Positions 15,974-25,516 of a DNA stretch of 64,000 bases are shown here, in pieces. The notes beneath the pieces are model-generated. The model did not search any database. It saw nothing but the letters and a program-made list of their open reading frames with translations, and was not told the origin of the DNA. The position numbers were made by a program, and so were the translations under genes. Numbering within the stretch: the stretch's first letter is position 1; each line of letters begins with the position of its first letter. Origin of the DNA: Actinokineospora spheciospongiae (GTDB taxonomy: Bacteria; Actinomycetota; Actinomycetes; Mycobacteriales; Pseudonocardiaceae); NCBI RefSeq assembly GCF_000564855.1, contig NZ_AYXG01000043.1, positions 1 through 64,000 of the forward strand. The letters run 5' to 3'.

Positions 15974-17274
15974 GCGTGCTCGCGGTCGGGATGTCGCACC
16001 GCAGCGCCGACGTCCGCTTGCTGGAGCGGGTGACGGTCGCCGCCGCCGACGTGCCCAAGGTCCTGCACGACCTGCTGGCCTGCCCGAACGTGACCGAGGC
16101 CGTGCTCGTCTCCACCTGCAACCGGGTCGAGGTCTACGCCGTCGTCGAGGCCTTCCACGCCGGGCTCTCCGACGTCGTGGGCGTGCTGGCCCGGCACGCC
16201 GGGGCCGACCCCACCGCGCTGCACGACCACCTCTACGTGCACTACGCCGCCTCCGCCGTGCAGCACCTGTTCACCGTGGCGGCGGGCCTGGACTCCATGG
16301 TCGTCGGCGAGTCGCAGATCCTCGGCCAGGTGCGGATCGCCTACGGCACCGCCACCGAGTGCGGCACCGTCGGCCGCTCGCTGCACGAGCTGGTGCAGCA
16401 GGCGCTGCGCATCGGCAAGCGCGTGCACACCGACACCGGGCTCGACCAGGTCGGCGGCTCCGTCGTCTCCGAGGCGCTGGCCGACGCCGACCGGTCCCTG
16501 GGCGGCCTCGCGGGCCGCTCGGCGCTGATCGTCGGCGCCGGTTCCATGGGCGGGCTGGCCGCCGCGGCCCTGCGCCGCGCGGGTGTCGGCGAGGTCGTCA
16601 TCGCCAACCGCTCCGCCGCCAACGGCGAGCGGCTGGCCGCGGCGCTGCTGGAGCAGGGCGTCCCCGCCCGCGCCGTGGTCGGCCTGCACGACCTGACGGC
16701 GCTGATCGCCGCCGCCGACGTCGTGGTGTCCTGCACCGGCGCGGTCGGCGCGGTCATCCCGGTCGAGGCCGTCGCCGCGCGCACCACGCCGCTGGTCGTC
16801 TGCGACCTCGGCCTGCCGCGCGACGTCGAGGACGGCGTTGGCGAGCTGCCCGGCGTGCACGTGGTCGACCTGGTCAGCCTCCAGCGCCGCCTGGCCGAGA
16901 CGCCCAGCGGGCTCGACACCCGCCGGGCCGCCGAGATCGTCGCCGAGGAGGTGCGCGGCTACCTCGCCGCGCAGCGCTCGGCGGAGGTCACCCCCACCGT
17001 GACCGCCCTGCGCCGCCGGGCCGCCGAGGTCGTCGACGCCGAACTGCTGCGCCTGGACTCCCGGCTGCCCGACCTGGACGACCCGGTCCGCGACGAGCTG
17101 GCGCGCACGGTCCGCCGGGTCGTCGACAAGCTGCTGCACACCCCGACGGTGCGGGTCAAGGAGTTGGCCTCCGGACCCGCGGGCACCGGTTACGCCGAGG
17201 CGCTGCGCGAGCTGTTCCAGCTCGACCCGCAGAAGCCCGCCGCCGTGGCCGTCGCCAGTGAGGACAAGACGTGA
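15970..17274 (+). CDS. hemA: Glutamyl-tRNA reductase
   Basis: First committed step of C5-pathway heme synthesis: NADPH-dependent reduction of glutamyl-tRNA(Glu) to glutamate-1-semialdehyde. The 434-residue protein starts [19 protein letters not shown], has the active-site cysteine in [10 protein letters not shown], the signature [11 protein letters not shown], the NADPH-binding stretch [17 protein letters not shown] and a C-terminal dimerisation helix region. It overlaps rex by four bases and hemC by four bases, so it belongs to the Rex-controlled operon. The product is used by HemL, encoded 10 kb downstream. Confidence 0.97.
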   Translation: MSVLAVGMSHRSADVRLLERVTVAAADVPKVLHDLLACPNVTEAVLVSTCNRVEVYAVVEAFHAGLSDVVGVLARHAGADPTALHDHLYVHYAASAVQHLFTVAAGLDSMVVGESQILGQVRIAYGTATECGTVGRSLHELVQQALRIGKRVHTDTGLDQVGGSVVSEALADADRSLGGLAGRSALIVGAGSMGGLAAAALRRAGVGEVVIANRSAANGERLAAALLEQGVPARAVVGLHDLTALIAAADVVVSCTGAVGAVIPVEAVAARTTPLVVCDLGLPRDVEDGVGELPGVHVVDLVSLQRRLAETPSGLDTRRAAEIVAEEVRGYLAAQRSAEVTPTVTALRRRAAEVVDAELLRLDSRLPDLDDPVRDELARTVRRVVDKLLHTPTVRVKELASGPAGTGYAEALRELFQLDPQKPAAVAVASEDKT

Positions 17275-18230
17275 AGCGAACCATCAGGATCGGCACCCGT
17301 GGCAGCGCCCTCGCGCTCGCCCAGACCGGGACCATCGCCGACGCGCTGGAGAAGGCGGGCGCGGCGACCGAGATCGTCGTCGTGTCCACCCCCGGCGACC
17401 GCTCGCACGCCCCCATCGCCGAGATCGGCGTGGGCGTGTTCACCTCGGCGCTGCGCGACGCGCTCGCCGACGGGACCGTGGACGTGGCCGTCCACTCCTA
17501 CAAGGACCTGCCGACCGCCCCGGACCCGCGCCTGTCGATGGCCGCGGTGCCGCAGCGCCAGGACCCCCGGGACGCGCTCGTGGCGCGCGACGGGCTCACC
17601 CTGGGCGAGCTGCTGCCGGGCGCGCGGATCGGCACCGGCTCGCCACGGCGGGCCGCGCAGTTGCACGCGCTCGGCCTCGGTCACGTGATCGTGCCGATCC
17701 GCGGCAATGTGGACAGTCGGATCAAGAAGGTGCGCGACGGCGAACTCGACGCCGTCGTGCTCGCCCGCGCCGGGCTCGCCCGGCTGGGCAGGCTCGACGA
17801 GATCACCGAGACCCTCGACCCCATCCAGATGCTCCCCGCGCCCGCGCAGGGAGCGCTGGCGGTGGAGTGCCGGGTCGACGACGTCGACGTCGAACACCTT
17901 CTCCGGTCCACAGTGGATGACGAAGCCACCCGGCTCGCGGTTGCCGCGGAGCGCGCCATGCTGGCCGCGCTCGAAGCGGGATGCAGCGCGCCCGTTGGCG
18001 CTTTGGCCGACGTCGTCGAAGACTTCGACCAGGACGACAGGGTGATCCTCCGCCTGTCGCTGCGCGGCGTCGCCGCCGCCTACAGCGCGGACGGCGACCC
18101 GACGGGTCCGGTCGAGATCATGCGAGCGTCGGCCACCGGTGACCTGACCGAAGGAGAGCAGCTCGGTCGTGCGCTGGCCGCCGAGCTGCTGGAACTCGGG
18201 GCCGGGGTGCTCTCCGGTCCCGAGGCGTAG
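17271..18230 (+). CDS. hemC: Hydroxymethylbilane synthase (porphobilinogen deaminase)
   Basis: Condenses four porphobilinogen molecules into the linear tetrapyrrole hydroxymethylbilane. At 319 residues it has the normal length; [16 protein letters not shown] at the N-terminus, the HSYKDLPT catalytic region and a cysteine in [10 protein letters not shown], which should carry the dipyrromethane cofactor. GTG start overlaps the hemA stop (GTGA). Confidence 0.96.
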   Translation: MKRTIRIGTRGSALALAQTGTIADALEKAGAATEIVVVSTPGDRSHAPIAEIGVGVFTSALRDALADGTVDVAVHSYKDLPTAPDPRLSMAAVPQRQDPRDALVARDGLTLGELLPGARIGTGSPRRAAQLHALGLGHVIVPIRGNVDSRIKKVRDGELDAVVLARAGLARLGRLDEITETLDPIQMLPAPAQGALAVECRVDDVDVEHLLRSTVDDEATRLAVAAERAMLAALEAGCSAPVGALADVVEDFDQDDRVILRLSLRGVAAAYSADGDPTGPVEIMRASATGDLTEGEQLGRALAAELLELGAGVLSGPEA

Positions 18231-18252
18231 TTGATGGGAAGTGTGGCCTGAC

Positions 18253-19785
18253 ATGACCACCCGTGCACGTAAGTCCCCCGGTCGCGTCGCCTTCGTGGGC
18301 TCCGGTCCCGGCGACGCCGGACTGCTCACGGTTCGCGCCAAAGAGCTGCTCGAACGCGCCGAGCTGGTGGTGACCGACCCCGATGTGCCCGCCGCCGTGC
18401 TGGCCTTCACCAGCGCCGACGCCGAGGTGCGCCCCGCCGTGGGGCAACCCGCGGACGTGGCCAAGGACCTCTCCGGTGAGGCGAAGGCCGGTCGCGTCGT
18501 GGTGCGCCTGGTCGCGGGCGACCCGCTGACGCACTCGGCCGTGGTGGCCGAGGCGCAGGCGGTGGCCCGCACCAGCGCGGTGTTCGACGTCATCCCCGGC
18601 GTCTCCCCCGCCACCGCGGTCCCGGCCTACGCGGGCATCGCCCTGGGCTCCGGGCACACCGAGGTCGACGTGCGCGGCGACGTGGACTGGGCGGCCCTGG
18701 CGGCCGCGCCCGGCCCGATCGTGCTGCACGCCAGCGCCAGCCACCTCGCCGAGGCGGCCTCCTCGCTGGTCGAGCACGGCCTCGCCGCGCAGACCCCGGT
18801 CGCGGTCACCGCGGACGGCACCGCGACCAGCCAGCGCACCGTCGACACCACGCTGGCCTCGCTCGCCGCCGACGCCGGGGAGATCTCCGGCCACCTGGTG
18901 GTGACGGTCGGCGCCGCCGCCGCGCAGCGCTCGAAGCTGTCGTGGTGGGAGTCGCGCGCCCTCTACGGGTGGCGCGTGCTGGTGCCGCGCACCAAGGACC
19001 AGGCGGGGGAGATGAGCGAGCGCCTGCACCTGCACGGCGCCATCCCCAGCGAGGTGCCGACCATCTCGGTCGAGCCGCCGCGCAGCCCCGCGCAGATGGA
19101 GCGCTCGGTCAAGGGCCTCGTCGACGGCCGCTACCAGTGGGTCATCTTCACCTCGACCAACGCCGTGCGCGCGGTCTGGGAGAAGTTCGCCGAGTTCGGC
19201 CTGGACGCCCGCGCCTTCTCCGGCGTGAAGATCGCCTGCGTGGGCGAGGCGACCGCGGCCAAGGTGCGCTCGTTCGGCATCAACCCGGAGCTGGTGCCCT
19301 CGGGCGAGCAGTCCAGCGAGGGCCTGCTGGCGGACTTCCCGCCGTACGACGACATCCTGGACCCGGTGGAGCGCGTGCTGCTCCCGAGGGCCGACATCGC
19401 CACCGAGACCCTGGCGGCCGGTCTGCGCGACCGCGGCTGGGAGATCGACGACGTGACGGCCTACCGCACCGTCCGGGCGGCCCCGCCGCCCGCCGACACC
19501 CGCGAGATGATCAAGACCGGCGGGTTCGACGCGGTGTGCTTCACCTCGTCGTCGACCGTGCGGAACCTGGTCGGCATCGCGGGCAAGCCGCACACCCGCA
19601 CCCTGGTCGCGTGCATCGGCCCGAAGACCGCCGAGACCGCCCGCGAGTTCGGCCTCCGGGTCGACGTCCAGCCCGAGCACGCGACCGTGCCCGCGCTGGT
19701 CGACGCCCTGGCCGAGCACGCGGCCCGGCTCCGCGCGGAGGGCGCCCTGCCGCCGCCGCGCAAGACCAAGCGCGCGCGCCGCTGA
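18253..19785 (+). CDS. hemD: Fused uroporphyrinogen-III C-methyltransferase / uroporphyrinogen-III synthase
   Basis: A two-domain protein of about 510 residues. The N-terminal half ([18 protein letters not shown], residues about 10-240) is a SUMT/CobA-type SAM-dependent methyltransferase; the C-terminal half (from [18 protein letters not shown]) is the HemD fold that cyclises hydroxymethylbilane to uroporphyrinogen III. The methyltransferase motif is complete in GSGPGD, but [12 protein letters not shown] is a variant, and in related HemDs this domain may be inactive. The fusion sits at the branch point between heme and siroheme/cobalamin. ATG 18253 is preferred over GTG 18241, with GGGAAG 11 bases before it. 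Confidence 0.93.
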   Translation: MTTRARKSPGRVAFVGSGPGDAGLLTVRAKELLERAELVVTDPDVPAAVLAFTSADAEVRPAVGQPADVAKDLSGEAKAGRVVVRLVAGDPLTHSAVVAEAQAVARTSAVFDVIPGVSPATAVPAYAGIALGSGHTEVDVRGDVDWAALAAAPGPIVLHASASHLAEAASSLVEHGLAAQTPVAVTADGTATSQRTVDTTLASLAADAGEISGHLVVTVGAAAAQRSKLSWWESRALYGWRVLVPRTKDQAGEMSERLHLHGAIPSEVPTISVEPPRSPAQMERSVKGLVDGRYQWVIFTSTNAVRAVWEKFAEFGLDARAFSGVKIACVGEATAAKVRSFGINPELVPSGEQSSEGLLADFPPYDDILDPVERVLLPRADIATETLAAGLRDRGWEIDDVTAYRTVRAAPPPADTREMIKTGGFDAVCFTSSSTVRNLVGIAGKPHTRTLVACIGPKTAETAREFGLRVDVQPEHATVPALVDALAEHAARLRAEGALPPPRKTKRARR

Positions 19786-19871
19786 CCGGCGCGGCACCGA
19801 CAGACTGGGCGGGCGGGGTTGCCACTGGCACCCCGCCCGCTCCGGTTTCCGATCCAGTTCGGGAGAGCCTG

Positions 19872-20849
19872 ATGTTCCCCAACCACCGCCCCCGCCGCCT
19901 GCGCCGCACCCCCGCGCTGCGCCGCATGGTCAGCGAGACCACCCTCGCGCCGCACCAGTTGGTGCTCCCCGTGTTCGTCAAGGAGGGCGCCACCGAGCCC
20001 ACCCCGATCTCGAGCATGCCGGGCGTCGTCCAGCACACCCGCGACACCCTGCGCAAGGCGGCCGTCGAGGCCGTCGAGGCCGGGGTGGGCGGCATCATGG
20101 TGTTCGGCGTCCCGGAGGTCCGCGACGCCGTGGGCTCCGGCGGGGTCGACCCGGAGGGCATCCTCAACGTCACCCTGCGGGACCTGCGCGCCGAACTCGG
20201 CGACAGCACGGTCCTGATGTCCGACCTGTGCCTGGACGAGTTCACCGACCACGGCCACTGCGGCGTCCTCGACGGCGAGGGCAACGTCGACAACGACGCC
20301 ACCCTGGCGGTCTACGCCGACATGGCCAGGGCCCAGGCGGACGCGGGCGCGCACCTGCTCGGCCCCAGCGGCATGATGGACGGCCAGGTCGGGGTCATCC
20401 GCGAGGCCCTGGACACCTCGGGCCACGCGGACACCGGCATCCTGGCCTACTCGGTCAAGTTCGCCTCGGCCCTCTTCGGCCCCTTCCGCGAGGCGGTCGA
20501 CTCCCAGCTCACCGGCGACCGCAAGACCTACCAGCAGGACCCGGGCAACATCCGCGAATCCCTGCGCGAGGTCCACCTCGACCTGACCGAGGGCGCGGAC
20601 CTGGTCATGGTCAAGCCCGCCGGGGCCTATCTGGATGTGATCAGGGCGGTCCACGAGGTCTCCGACGTGCCGGTGGCGGCCTACCAGGTCTCCGGCGAGT
20701 ACGCGATGGTCGAGGCCGCCGCCGCCAACGGCTGGCTGGACCGCGACCGGACCATCCTGGAGACGCTGACCTCCATCCGCCGCGCAGGCGCCGACGTCAT
20801 CCTCACCTACTGGGCCACCGAGGCGGCGACCTGGCTCAACCGCCGCTGA
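19872..20849 (+). CDS. hemB: Delta-aminolevulinic acid dehydratase (porphobilinogen synthase)
   Basis: Joins two 5-aminolevulinate molecules to porphobilinogen. A 325-residue protein with the metal-binding region [17 protein letters not shown], the substrate lysines in [16 protein letters not shown] and [12 protein letters not shown], and the usual N-terminal arm [15 protein letters not shown]. The start ATG has GGGAGA five bases upstream. It lies 86 bp after hemD and may be co-transcribed with it. Its 3' end overlaps the convergent gene at 20836-21078 by 14 bp. Confidence 0.97.
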   Translation: MFPNHRPRRLRRTPALRRMVSETTLAPHQLVLPVFVKEGATEPTPISSMPGVVQHTRDTLRKAAVEAVEAGVGGIMVFGVPEVRDAVGSGGVDPEGILNVTLRDLRAELGDSTVLMSDLCLDEFTDHGHCGVLDGEGNVDNDATLAVYADMARAQADAGAHLLGPSGMMDGQVGVIREALDTSGHADTGILAYSVKFASALFGPFREAVDSQLTGDRKTYQQDPGNIRESLREVHLDLTEGADLVMVKPAGAYLDVIRAVHEVSDVPVAAYQVSGEYAMVEAAAANGWLDRDRTILETLTSIRRAGADVILTYWATEAATWLNRR

Positions 20850-21078
20850 CCCCGCTGGTTTCGCTGTTCTCACCGGCCGCTGCGGCGACCCGCCGCTCCC
20901 GCGCGGTGGTCGCGGTCTCGATCAACCGGTCGAGGCTGCGATCGGTGAGCACGACCTCGAACCCGGTCGCCCACTCGCCCAGGAGCAGGCGGGTGTCCTC
21001 GTCCTCGCCGAGGGTGAAGCTCATCCGGCAATCGTCGGGCACGCTGACCCAGGCCCCGACGGTGGGCACATCGCTCAT
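20836..21078 (-). CDS. Small acidic protein of unknown function next to the XRE/DUF397 pair
   Basis: An 80-residue protein beginning [20 protein letters not shown], rich in acidic residues in the middle and ending in a Ser/Gly/Ala tail. I do not recognise a family. The ATG at 21078 has GGGAG seven bases upstream on the minus strand, and the gene is divergent from the Scr1-type regulator, so it may belong to that module. It runs into the end of hemB by 14 bp, which suggests it arrived later than the hem operon. Confidence 0.6.
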   Translation of the reverse strand: MSDVPTVGAWVSVPDDCRMSFTLGEDEDTRLLLGEWATGFEVVLTDRSLDRLIETATTARERRVAAAAGENSETSGVSGG

Positions 21079-21120
21079 GGAAATCTCCCGAAACGCTCGA
21101 AGGTGGGGGTTGTACTGCCG

Positions 21121-21148
21121 TTGAGACAACGGGTTCGGTCCCTATCCT
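21121..21148 (+). promoter_or_regulatory. Promoter of the XRE/DUF397 operon
   Basis: TTGAGA (21121-21126), a 16-bp spacer and TATCCT (21143-21148). This would give a leader of about 100 nt before the regulator start. A second weak box, TAGGCT at 21238-21243, could give a nearly leaderless transcript. Confidence 0.5.
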
Positions 21149-21252
21149 GCAAGCGCACGCGGAGAAGACCCGGAATGTCGTTGGCAAACCGAGTCCGATA
21201 CCGCGAAACGAGCGGGGAAAGTCTTGCAAATCGGATGTAGGCTCCCCCCGGG

Positions 21253-22149
21253 ATGAAAGGTGGGGCGGTGTCCGAGGGGACAACGGGCTCAACGGTGCCG
21301 AGGCGCCAACTCGGCAGGTACCTGCGCGACCTGCGCGGCAAGGCCAGGCTCACGGTCCGCGCGGCGGCGGAGGCGTTGGAGTGGTCGGAGGCCAAGATCT
21401 GGCGGATAGAGACAGGCCAGACCGGCCTTCGTAGCCTGGACGTGGAGGCCATGTGCAAGGTCTACGGCGCCCCGCCGGAGGCCACGGGATCGCTGAAGGA
21501 ACTCGCCAAGGAAACCAAGAGCAAGGGGTGGTGGCACGCCTTCGGCGATGTCCTGACCAACGACTTCAACCTCTACGTCGGCTTGGAGGAAGCTGCCTCG
21601 TCCTTGCGCTGGTATCAGTGCGAGTTGATTCCTGGCCTCTTCCAGACCCCCGAATATGCTCGGGTCATCTTCCGTGGTGGGCGCTCTGACGTGTCAGAGG
21701 AAGTGATCGAGCGTCTTGTCCGGCTGCGTGTCGAGCGGCAGGCAATCCTGGACCGGGTCACCGCCGCCCCGGACGTCTCCGTGGTGATCAACGAGGCGAT
21801 CCTCCGCCGCCCCATCGGGGGACCCGTTGTCATGGGTCTGCAACTGAACCGCCTCATCGAGTTCGGGGAACTGCCCAACGTGAGCATCAGGGTGGCGCCG
21901 TTCTCCATCGGGCTGCACCACGGCGCACTCACCGGCCCGTTCGTGATCATGCGCTTTCCCCGGTACGGCGATCGTGACCCGGAGCCACCTACGGTTTTCG
22001 TCGATGGCTTCACCGGCTCCCTCTACCTGGACAAGCCGAGTGAAGTCGGAAAATTCGACCAGGCTTTTTCCGGACTGCTCGCCGAGATCCCGGATGAGAA
22101 GGCCAGCAAGAGCCTTATCCACCAAGCAGCAAGGGAGTTCATGCCATGA
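21253..22149 (+). CDS. Scr1-type XRE regulator with DUF5753 domain
   Basis: A 298-residue helix-turn-helix protein of the large actinomycete family paired with DUF397 proteins (Scr1/Scr2-like). N-terminal HTH: QLGRYLRDLRGKARLTVRAA and EALEWSEAKIWRIETGQTG. The C-terminal ligand-type DUF5753 domain contains LRWYQCELIPGLFQTPEYAR, ERQAILDRV and VIMRFP. The last bases overlap the DUF397 gene (ATGA). Members of this family are often called antitoxin-like and influence development and antibiotic production; the target here is unknown. GTG 21268 with AAAGG seven bases before it is an alternative start. Confidence 0.88.
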   Translation: MKGGAVSEGTTGSTVPRRQLGRYLRDLRGKARLTVRAAAEALEWSEAKIWRIETGQTGLRSLDVEAMCKVYGAPPEATGSLKELAKETKSKGWWHAFGDVLTNDFNLYVGLEEAASSLRWYQCELIPGLFQTPEYARVIFRGGRSDVSEEVIERLVRLRVERQAILDRVTAAPDVSVVINEAILRRPIGGPVVMGLQLNRLIEFGELPNVSIRVAPFSIGLHHGALTGPFVIMRFPRYGDRDPEPPTVFVDGFTGSLYLDKPSEVGKFDQAFSGLLAEIPDEKASKSLIHQAAREFMP

Positions 22150-22325
22150 GCAAGCCCAACCTGTCCTGGCGCAAGAGCAGCCACAGTTCGGGAGAGGCCA
22201 ACTGCGTCGAGGTGGCGTTCCCTGGCCTCTCCGTGGCCACCCGAGACAGCAAGCACCCCACCGGCCCCACCCTCTCCTTCCCCACTCCCACCTGGCACAC
22301 CTTCCTCACCACCCTCACCCGCTGA
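22146..22325 (+). CDS. DUF397 domain protein, 59 aa
   Basis: Small protein beginning MSKPNLSWRKSSHSSGEANC followed by VEVAF, the diagnostic DUF397 core (W-R-K-S-S-x-S...NCVEVA), and ending with PTPTWHTFL, as in the family. Its ATG overlaps the stop of the upstream XRE regulator by four bases. In such pairs the DUF397 protein is thought to antagonise or be controlled by the HTH partner. A strong terminator follows. Confidence 0.92.
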   Translation: MSKPNLSWRKSSHSSGEANCVEVAFPGLSVATRDSKHPTGPTLSFPTPTWHTFLTTLTR

Positions 22326-22341
22326 CCTCATTCGTTTTGAG

Positions 22342-22374
22342 GACAGGCCCCCTCGTAGTCGGAGGGGGCCTGTC
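22342..22374 (+). terminator. Terminator of the XRE/DUF397 operon
   Basis: A perfect 13-bp stem, GACAGGCCCCCTC (22342-22354) with GAGGGGGCCTGTC (22362-22374), around a 7-base loop, 17 bases after the DUF397 stop. Confidence 0.85.
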
Positions 22375-22696
22375 TCGTGCCGGGATCGGAAAAACCGCCT
22401 GGCGTGTTTGCTGCCAGCGTCCTTCGGGCCGGGCAAACGACGGTGCCAGGCAGGCACGCACTGCTGCCCGGACTTCACTCGCGCAAAGCTCCGCCTCCGC
22501 CGGGAATTCGCGCTCATGTGGTTGGAAATCACAGGTGAATGTCAATTACCTGTTGACCGGACTACGGGGTGACACGTCGACAACGCGCAGGCCCTTGATC
22601 GGTAGTCCTAATCCGCCTCGATCAGGGAGAGGTGGACGGTCAATAGCGCTGGCACGTCACTGCGGAATCTGGACGTCTGCCGACCGCAATCGTCGA
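22375..22696. other. Intergenic region with lower GC content
   Basis: No gene is convincing here. An inverted repeat ACAGGT (22531-22536) / ACCTGT (22548-22553) with an 11-bp AT-rich centre may be a protein-binding site, and TTGACC (22553-22558) overlaps its end but has no good -10 box. Base composition differs from the flanking genes, in keeping with an accessory segment. Confidence 0.35.
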
Positions 22697-22709
22697 TAGG
22701 ATGGCCTGC

Positions 22710-23066
22710 ATGGCCATCGCTCGCTTGCCCCTCATCGTTGTCGACTGTCCTGATCCTGGTGCACTCGCCAGGTTCTACGGCGCGATGCTGGGTTGGGAGG
22801 TCGCTGTCTCCGCCGACCGGGCTTCGGTTTGCGCTGAGGACGGCCAGTGCATCTCCTTCCATCGGGTGGATGGTTACACGCCGCCGATGTGGCCAACCCA
22901 GGAGCGGCCCCAGCAGATGCACCTCGATGTGATCGTTGACGACCTCGATGCCGCCGAGGCGGCAGTGATCGATCTCGGTGCGACCAAACACCCGGACCAG
23001 CCCGGTACGTCCTTCCGGGTCTTCCTGGACCCGGCAGGTCATCCCTTCTGTCTTTGTCTGAACTGA
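22710..23066 (+). CDS. VOC-family (glyoxalase-like) protein
   Basis: A 118-residue single vicinal-oxygen-chelate unit: VVDCPDPGALARFYGAMLGW at the start and FRVFLDPAGHPFCLCLN at the end, the pattern of glyoxalase/bleomycin-resistance-like proteins. HLDVIVDDLDAAEAAV supplies a likely metal-binding histidine. Function unknown. ATG 22710 is chosen because TAGGAT (22697-22702) lies seven bases before it as a leaderless -10 box; an ATG at 22701 would add three residues. Confidence 0.85.
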   Translation: MAIARLPLIVVDCPDPGALARFYGAMLGWEVAVSADRASVCAEDGQCISFHRVDGYTPPMWPTQERPQQMHLDVIVDDLDAAEAAVIDLGATKHPDQPGTSFRVFLDPAGHPFCLCLN

Positions 23067-23089
23067 TCCGGACGGGGCCCTCGGCGTAG

Positions 23090-23200
23090 CTTCACGATGG
23101 GTTCCACCCGGCCGAGTGGGAAGACCTCGACGTGGTCGACCACTGGCGGCGGTACATGAACAACCCGGCCGCGTACCTGCGGTACGTCACCGACAAGTGA
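23090..23200 (+). pseudogene. 3' remnant of a protein-coding gene
   Basis: A frame reading DGFHPAEWEDLDVVDHWRRY and then MNNPAAYLRYVTDK before a stop looks like a genuine protein C-terminus, with natural residue composition, but there is an in-frame stop at 23087-23089 and no start codon. The stop lies nine bases before the GTG of the next gene and overlaps its ribosome binding site, as in a coupled operon. I infer that most of an upstream gene was deleted. I cannot name the family. Confidence 0.5.
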
Positions 23201-23209
23201 GGAACACCG

Positions 23210-24040
23210 GTGCCGGTCGACACCAGCGGGGCTGACGCGCAGTTCAGGCAGTGGATGCGCGAAAACCTCGACCGCGCCGCGGAGCACTTCGGGGCGGTCG
23301 TCGTCGGCGAGCCGCTGCTCGGCTGGCGCGACCGGTCGGTCAGCGCTCCCGCCCGCCGTGGCGATGACGACTGCTGGTTGCGCGTCGTGTCCGAGGACAA
23401 ACGGTGGATCGGCGGTGACTTCTGGACGGGCAACCTCGACGCGAACGTGTTCGAGGGCATCGCCAAGCCCCGCGTACTGGACGTGGTCGAGTGGGAGGAG
23501 TGGCGGCAGCAGCGCGCCGAGATCATGACCAGGTTGCCGGGCCGCGCGTGCTCGCCGACCGACGCACTGCGCGCCACGGCCGACCTACCCGACGAGTGGT
23601 GGGTCGAGCTGCGCCGAACCGTCGACACCGTCGCGGCCACACCGACCGAGCGCGCCAACACCACCCAGGCCAAGGTGACCGACTGGCTTGCGCAGCGCTT
23701 CGGCGACGCGGTGGACCCGACGGTGCCCGGGTGGGAAACCGTGCACGGTGACGTGCACTGGGCGAACCTGTTCGGTCCTCGATTCGGACTGCTCGACTGG
23801 GAGTGGTGGGGCAATGGCCCCGTCGGCACCGACGCGGCGACCCTGCTCTGCTACAGCCTCCTGGTGCCCGAGACCGCGCAACGGGTGCGCGAGGTCTTCG
23901 CCGACGTGCTCGACACCGACACGGGCCGGTTCGCGCAGCTCTACGCCACCGCTCGACTGCTGCGCAGGGTGGACCGCGGCGAGTTCCCCGACCTCGCCGA
24001 ACCGCTCGAACGGCACGCTTCGGGCCTGCTCCGATCCTGA
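23210..24040 (+). CDS. Aminoglycoside-phosphotransferase-like kinase
   Basis: A 276-residue protein of the APH/choline-kinase fold. The catalytic loop is VHGDVHWANLFGP (HGD...N) and the metal-binding aspartate is in GLLDWEWWGNGP. The N-terminal nucleotide-binding lobe is weakly conserved (WLRVVSEDKRWIGGDFWTGN). It could phosphorylate an antibiotic or a small metabolite. GTG start with AGGA six bases upstream, overlapping the remnant gene's stop. The gene lies in the accessory block between VOC and hydrolase genes. Confidence 0.75.
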   Translation: MPVDTSGADAQFRQWMRENLDRAAEHFGAVVVGEPLLGWRDRSVSAPARRGDDDCWLRVVSEDKRWIGGDFWTGNLDANVFEGIAKPRVLDVVEWEEWRQQRAEIMTRLPGRACSPTDALRATADLPDEWWVELRRTVDTVAATPTERANTTQAKVTDWLAQRFGDAVDPTVPGWETVHGDVHWANLFGPRFGLLDWEWWGNGPVGTDAATLLCYSLLVPETAQRVREVFADVLDTDTGRFAQLYATARLLRRVDRGEFPDLAEPLERHASGLLRS

Positions 24041-24126
24041 CCGCGTGTGACGGCAGACCGAACACCCCCGCTGGTGGAAGAGCGCACCGCGTACGTGATT
24101 CGACCGGCCGAAGAGAACTGACCGGA

Positions 24127-24852
24127 TCACTCCGTCACGGGCAGGCACTCGGCGAGCAGGTCGACGACGTCACGCCAGGCTCGCTGTGCGTGCCGTGGGT
24201 GGTGTCCGACGCCGGGGAGCACGGTGTGGTCGACCGGTGGGTGGTGGAAGGCGTGCAGGGCGCCGCCGTAGACCATGAGGCGCCAGTCGACGCCCGCGGA
24301 CTGCATCTCGGCCGTGAACGCTTCCCGTTGCGCGGGCGGCATGATCGGGTCTTCCGACCCGACCCCGGCCCACACCGGGCAGTGGATGCGCGCCGCCTCG
24401 CCCGGGCGGCCGGTGGTCAGTCCGTTGACGGTGCCGATCGCGCGCAGGTCGACGCCGTCGCGGCCGAGTTCCAGGGCGATCGCGCCGCCGGTGCCGTAGC
24501 CGATGGCGGCGATCCGGTCGGGGTCGGTCCGTGGTTCGGCGCGCAGCACGTCGAGCGCGGCGTGGCCGATGCCCCGCATCCGGTCGGGGTCGGCGAGCAG
24601 CGGCAGGCAGCGGGCCAGCATTTCCTCGGGGTCGCCCAGGTAGCGCCCGCCGTGGATGTCGAAGGCGAGTGCCACGTACCCCAGTTCGGCGAGGGTGTCG
24701 GCCCGGTGGCGCTCGACGTCGCTGAGGCCCGTGCCCTCCGGGCCGAGCAGCACCGCGGGCCTGCGGTCGGTGCCTGCCGGGAGGGCGAGGTGCCCGAGCA
24801 TCGTCAGGCCGTCGGCCGGGTACTCGACCGTGCGTGTGGTGATCGTCGCCAT
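24127..24852 (-). CDS. Dienelactone-hydrolase-family protein lacking the usual nucleophile
   Basis: A 241-residue alpha/beta hydrolase of the DLH type. The elbow that normally reads GYCFGG is GYGTGG, so the catalytic cysteine is replaced by glycine. The acid (GSEDPIMPP) and the histidine (GALHAFHHP) positions are present. It may be non-hydrolytic or use another residue. The ATG at 24852 is leaderless, with TACCGT on the minus strand eight bases upstream. It converges on the kinase gene. Confidence 0.8.
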   Translation of the reverse strand: MATITTRTVEYPADGLTMLGHLALPAGTDRRPAVLLGPEGTGLSDVERHRADTLAELGYVALAFDIHGGRYLGDPEEMLARCLPLLADPDRMRGIGHAALDVLRAEPRTDPDRIAAIGYGTGGAIALELGRDGVDLRAIGTVNGLTTGRPGEAARIHCPVWAGVGSEDPIMPPAQREAFTAEMQSAGVDWRLMVYGGALHAFHHPPVDHTVLPGVGHHPRHAQRAWRDVVDLLAECLPVTE

Positions 24853-25000
24853 GGAATCGGACGGTAGCGATCGGCGGGCACGGTCGGGCCGGGGTTCACC
24901 GCAGGCGGAACAGCGCGGCCACAACCTCCTGGGACCGTGCGACGGGTGCGCGAGGTCTTCGCCGGACAGGCCTTTCCGACCGGCGGGTAACCTCGGGTCC

Positions 25001-25516
25001 GTGAGCACCCCGGACGAGACCGACGACGCCACCCCGCGCGAGGCGCCGGTCATGCCCACCGCCGAGGAAGCCGCCGCTGCCGGGCAGGCGCGGACCGACG
25101 CGCCCCGGGTTGTCCGGGTCAGCTTCTGGCTGTGGATCGCGGCGGGGGTCATCGGGCTGGTCGGGGCCGTGTTGTTCCTCGTGCTGCGCGACGAGTGGGC
25201 GGACATCCAGGCCCGGAGCAGCCCGGGGCGGAGCGTCGCCGAGATGCGGGGGTTGGCCGCCGGGTTGTCCTGGTGGTTGTTGGCCGGGTCGGTCATGTTC
25301 CTGGCGTTCTTCGTGCTGGTCGGCTACAACGCCCGGCGCGGGGTGCGGAAGGCGCGCACGCTGCTGCTGGTGCTGGGGGTCTTCGCCGCCCTGTTCGAGT
25401 ACTCGTTGGGGCGGGTGACCATCTACGGGCTCATCAGCGCGCTGCTGATCATCGTGGCCGCCGGGTTGCTCTACGCGCCCCCGGCCCGGCGCTTCTTCGC
25501 CGGGGACGAGCGGTGA
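25001..25516 (+). CDS. Four-helix membrane protein, tandem family member 1
   Basis: A 171-residue protein with a 40-residue hydrophilic N-terminus and four predicted transmembrane helices (about residues 44-64, 86-108, 116-132, 138-158). Between helices 2 and 3 is YNARRGVRKARTLLLVLGVF, and the C-terminus reads PPARRFFAGDER. The same pattern (a basic G-R-x-W-A-R-like loop and a final FF-containing tail) recurs in neighbours at 26184, 26773 and 27394. Function unknown. Leaderless GTG, with TAACCT seven bases before it. The stop overlaps the next start (GTGA). Confidence 0.8.
   Translation: MSTPDETDDATPREAPVMPTAEEAAAAGQARTDAPRVVRVSFWLWIAAGVIGLVGAVLFLVLRDEWADIQARSSPGRSVAEMRGLAAGLSWWLLAGSVMFLAFFVLVGYNARRGVRKARTLLLVLGVFAALFEYSLGRVTIYGLISALLIIVAAGLLYAPPARRFFAGDER

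Noticed and set aside
22315-22545. 76-codon minus-strand frame in the gap after the DUF397 gene
   Set aside because: No start signal, no recognisable motif, and it overlaps the terminator hairpin.
24047-24121. 24-codon frame (MTADRTPPLVEERTAYVIRP...) after the kinase gene
   Set aside because: It begins like some acetyltransferases but stops at once, has no ribosome binding site, and is too short to support.
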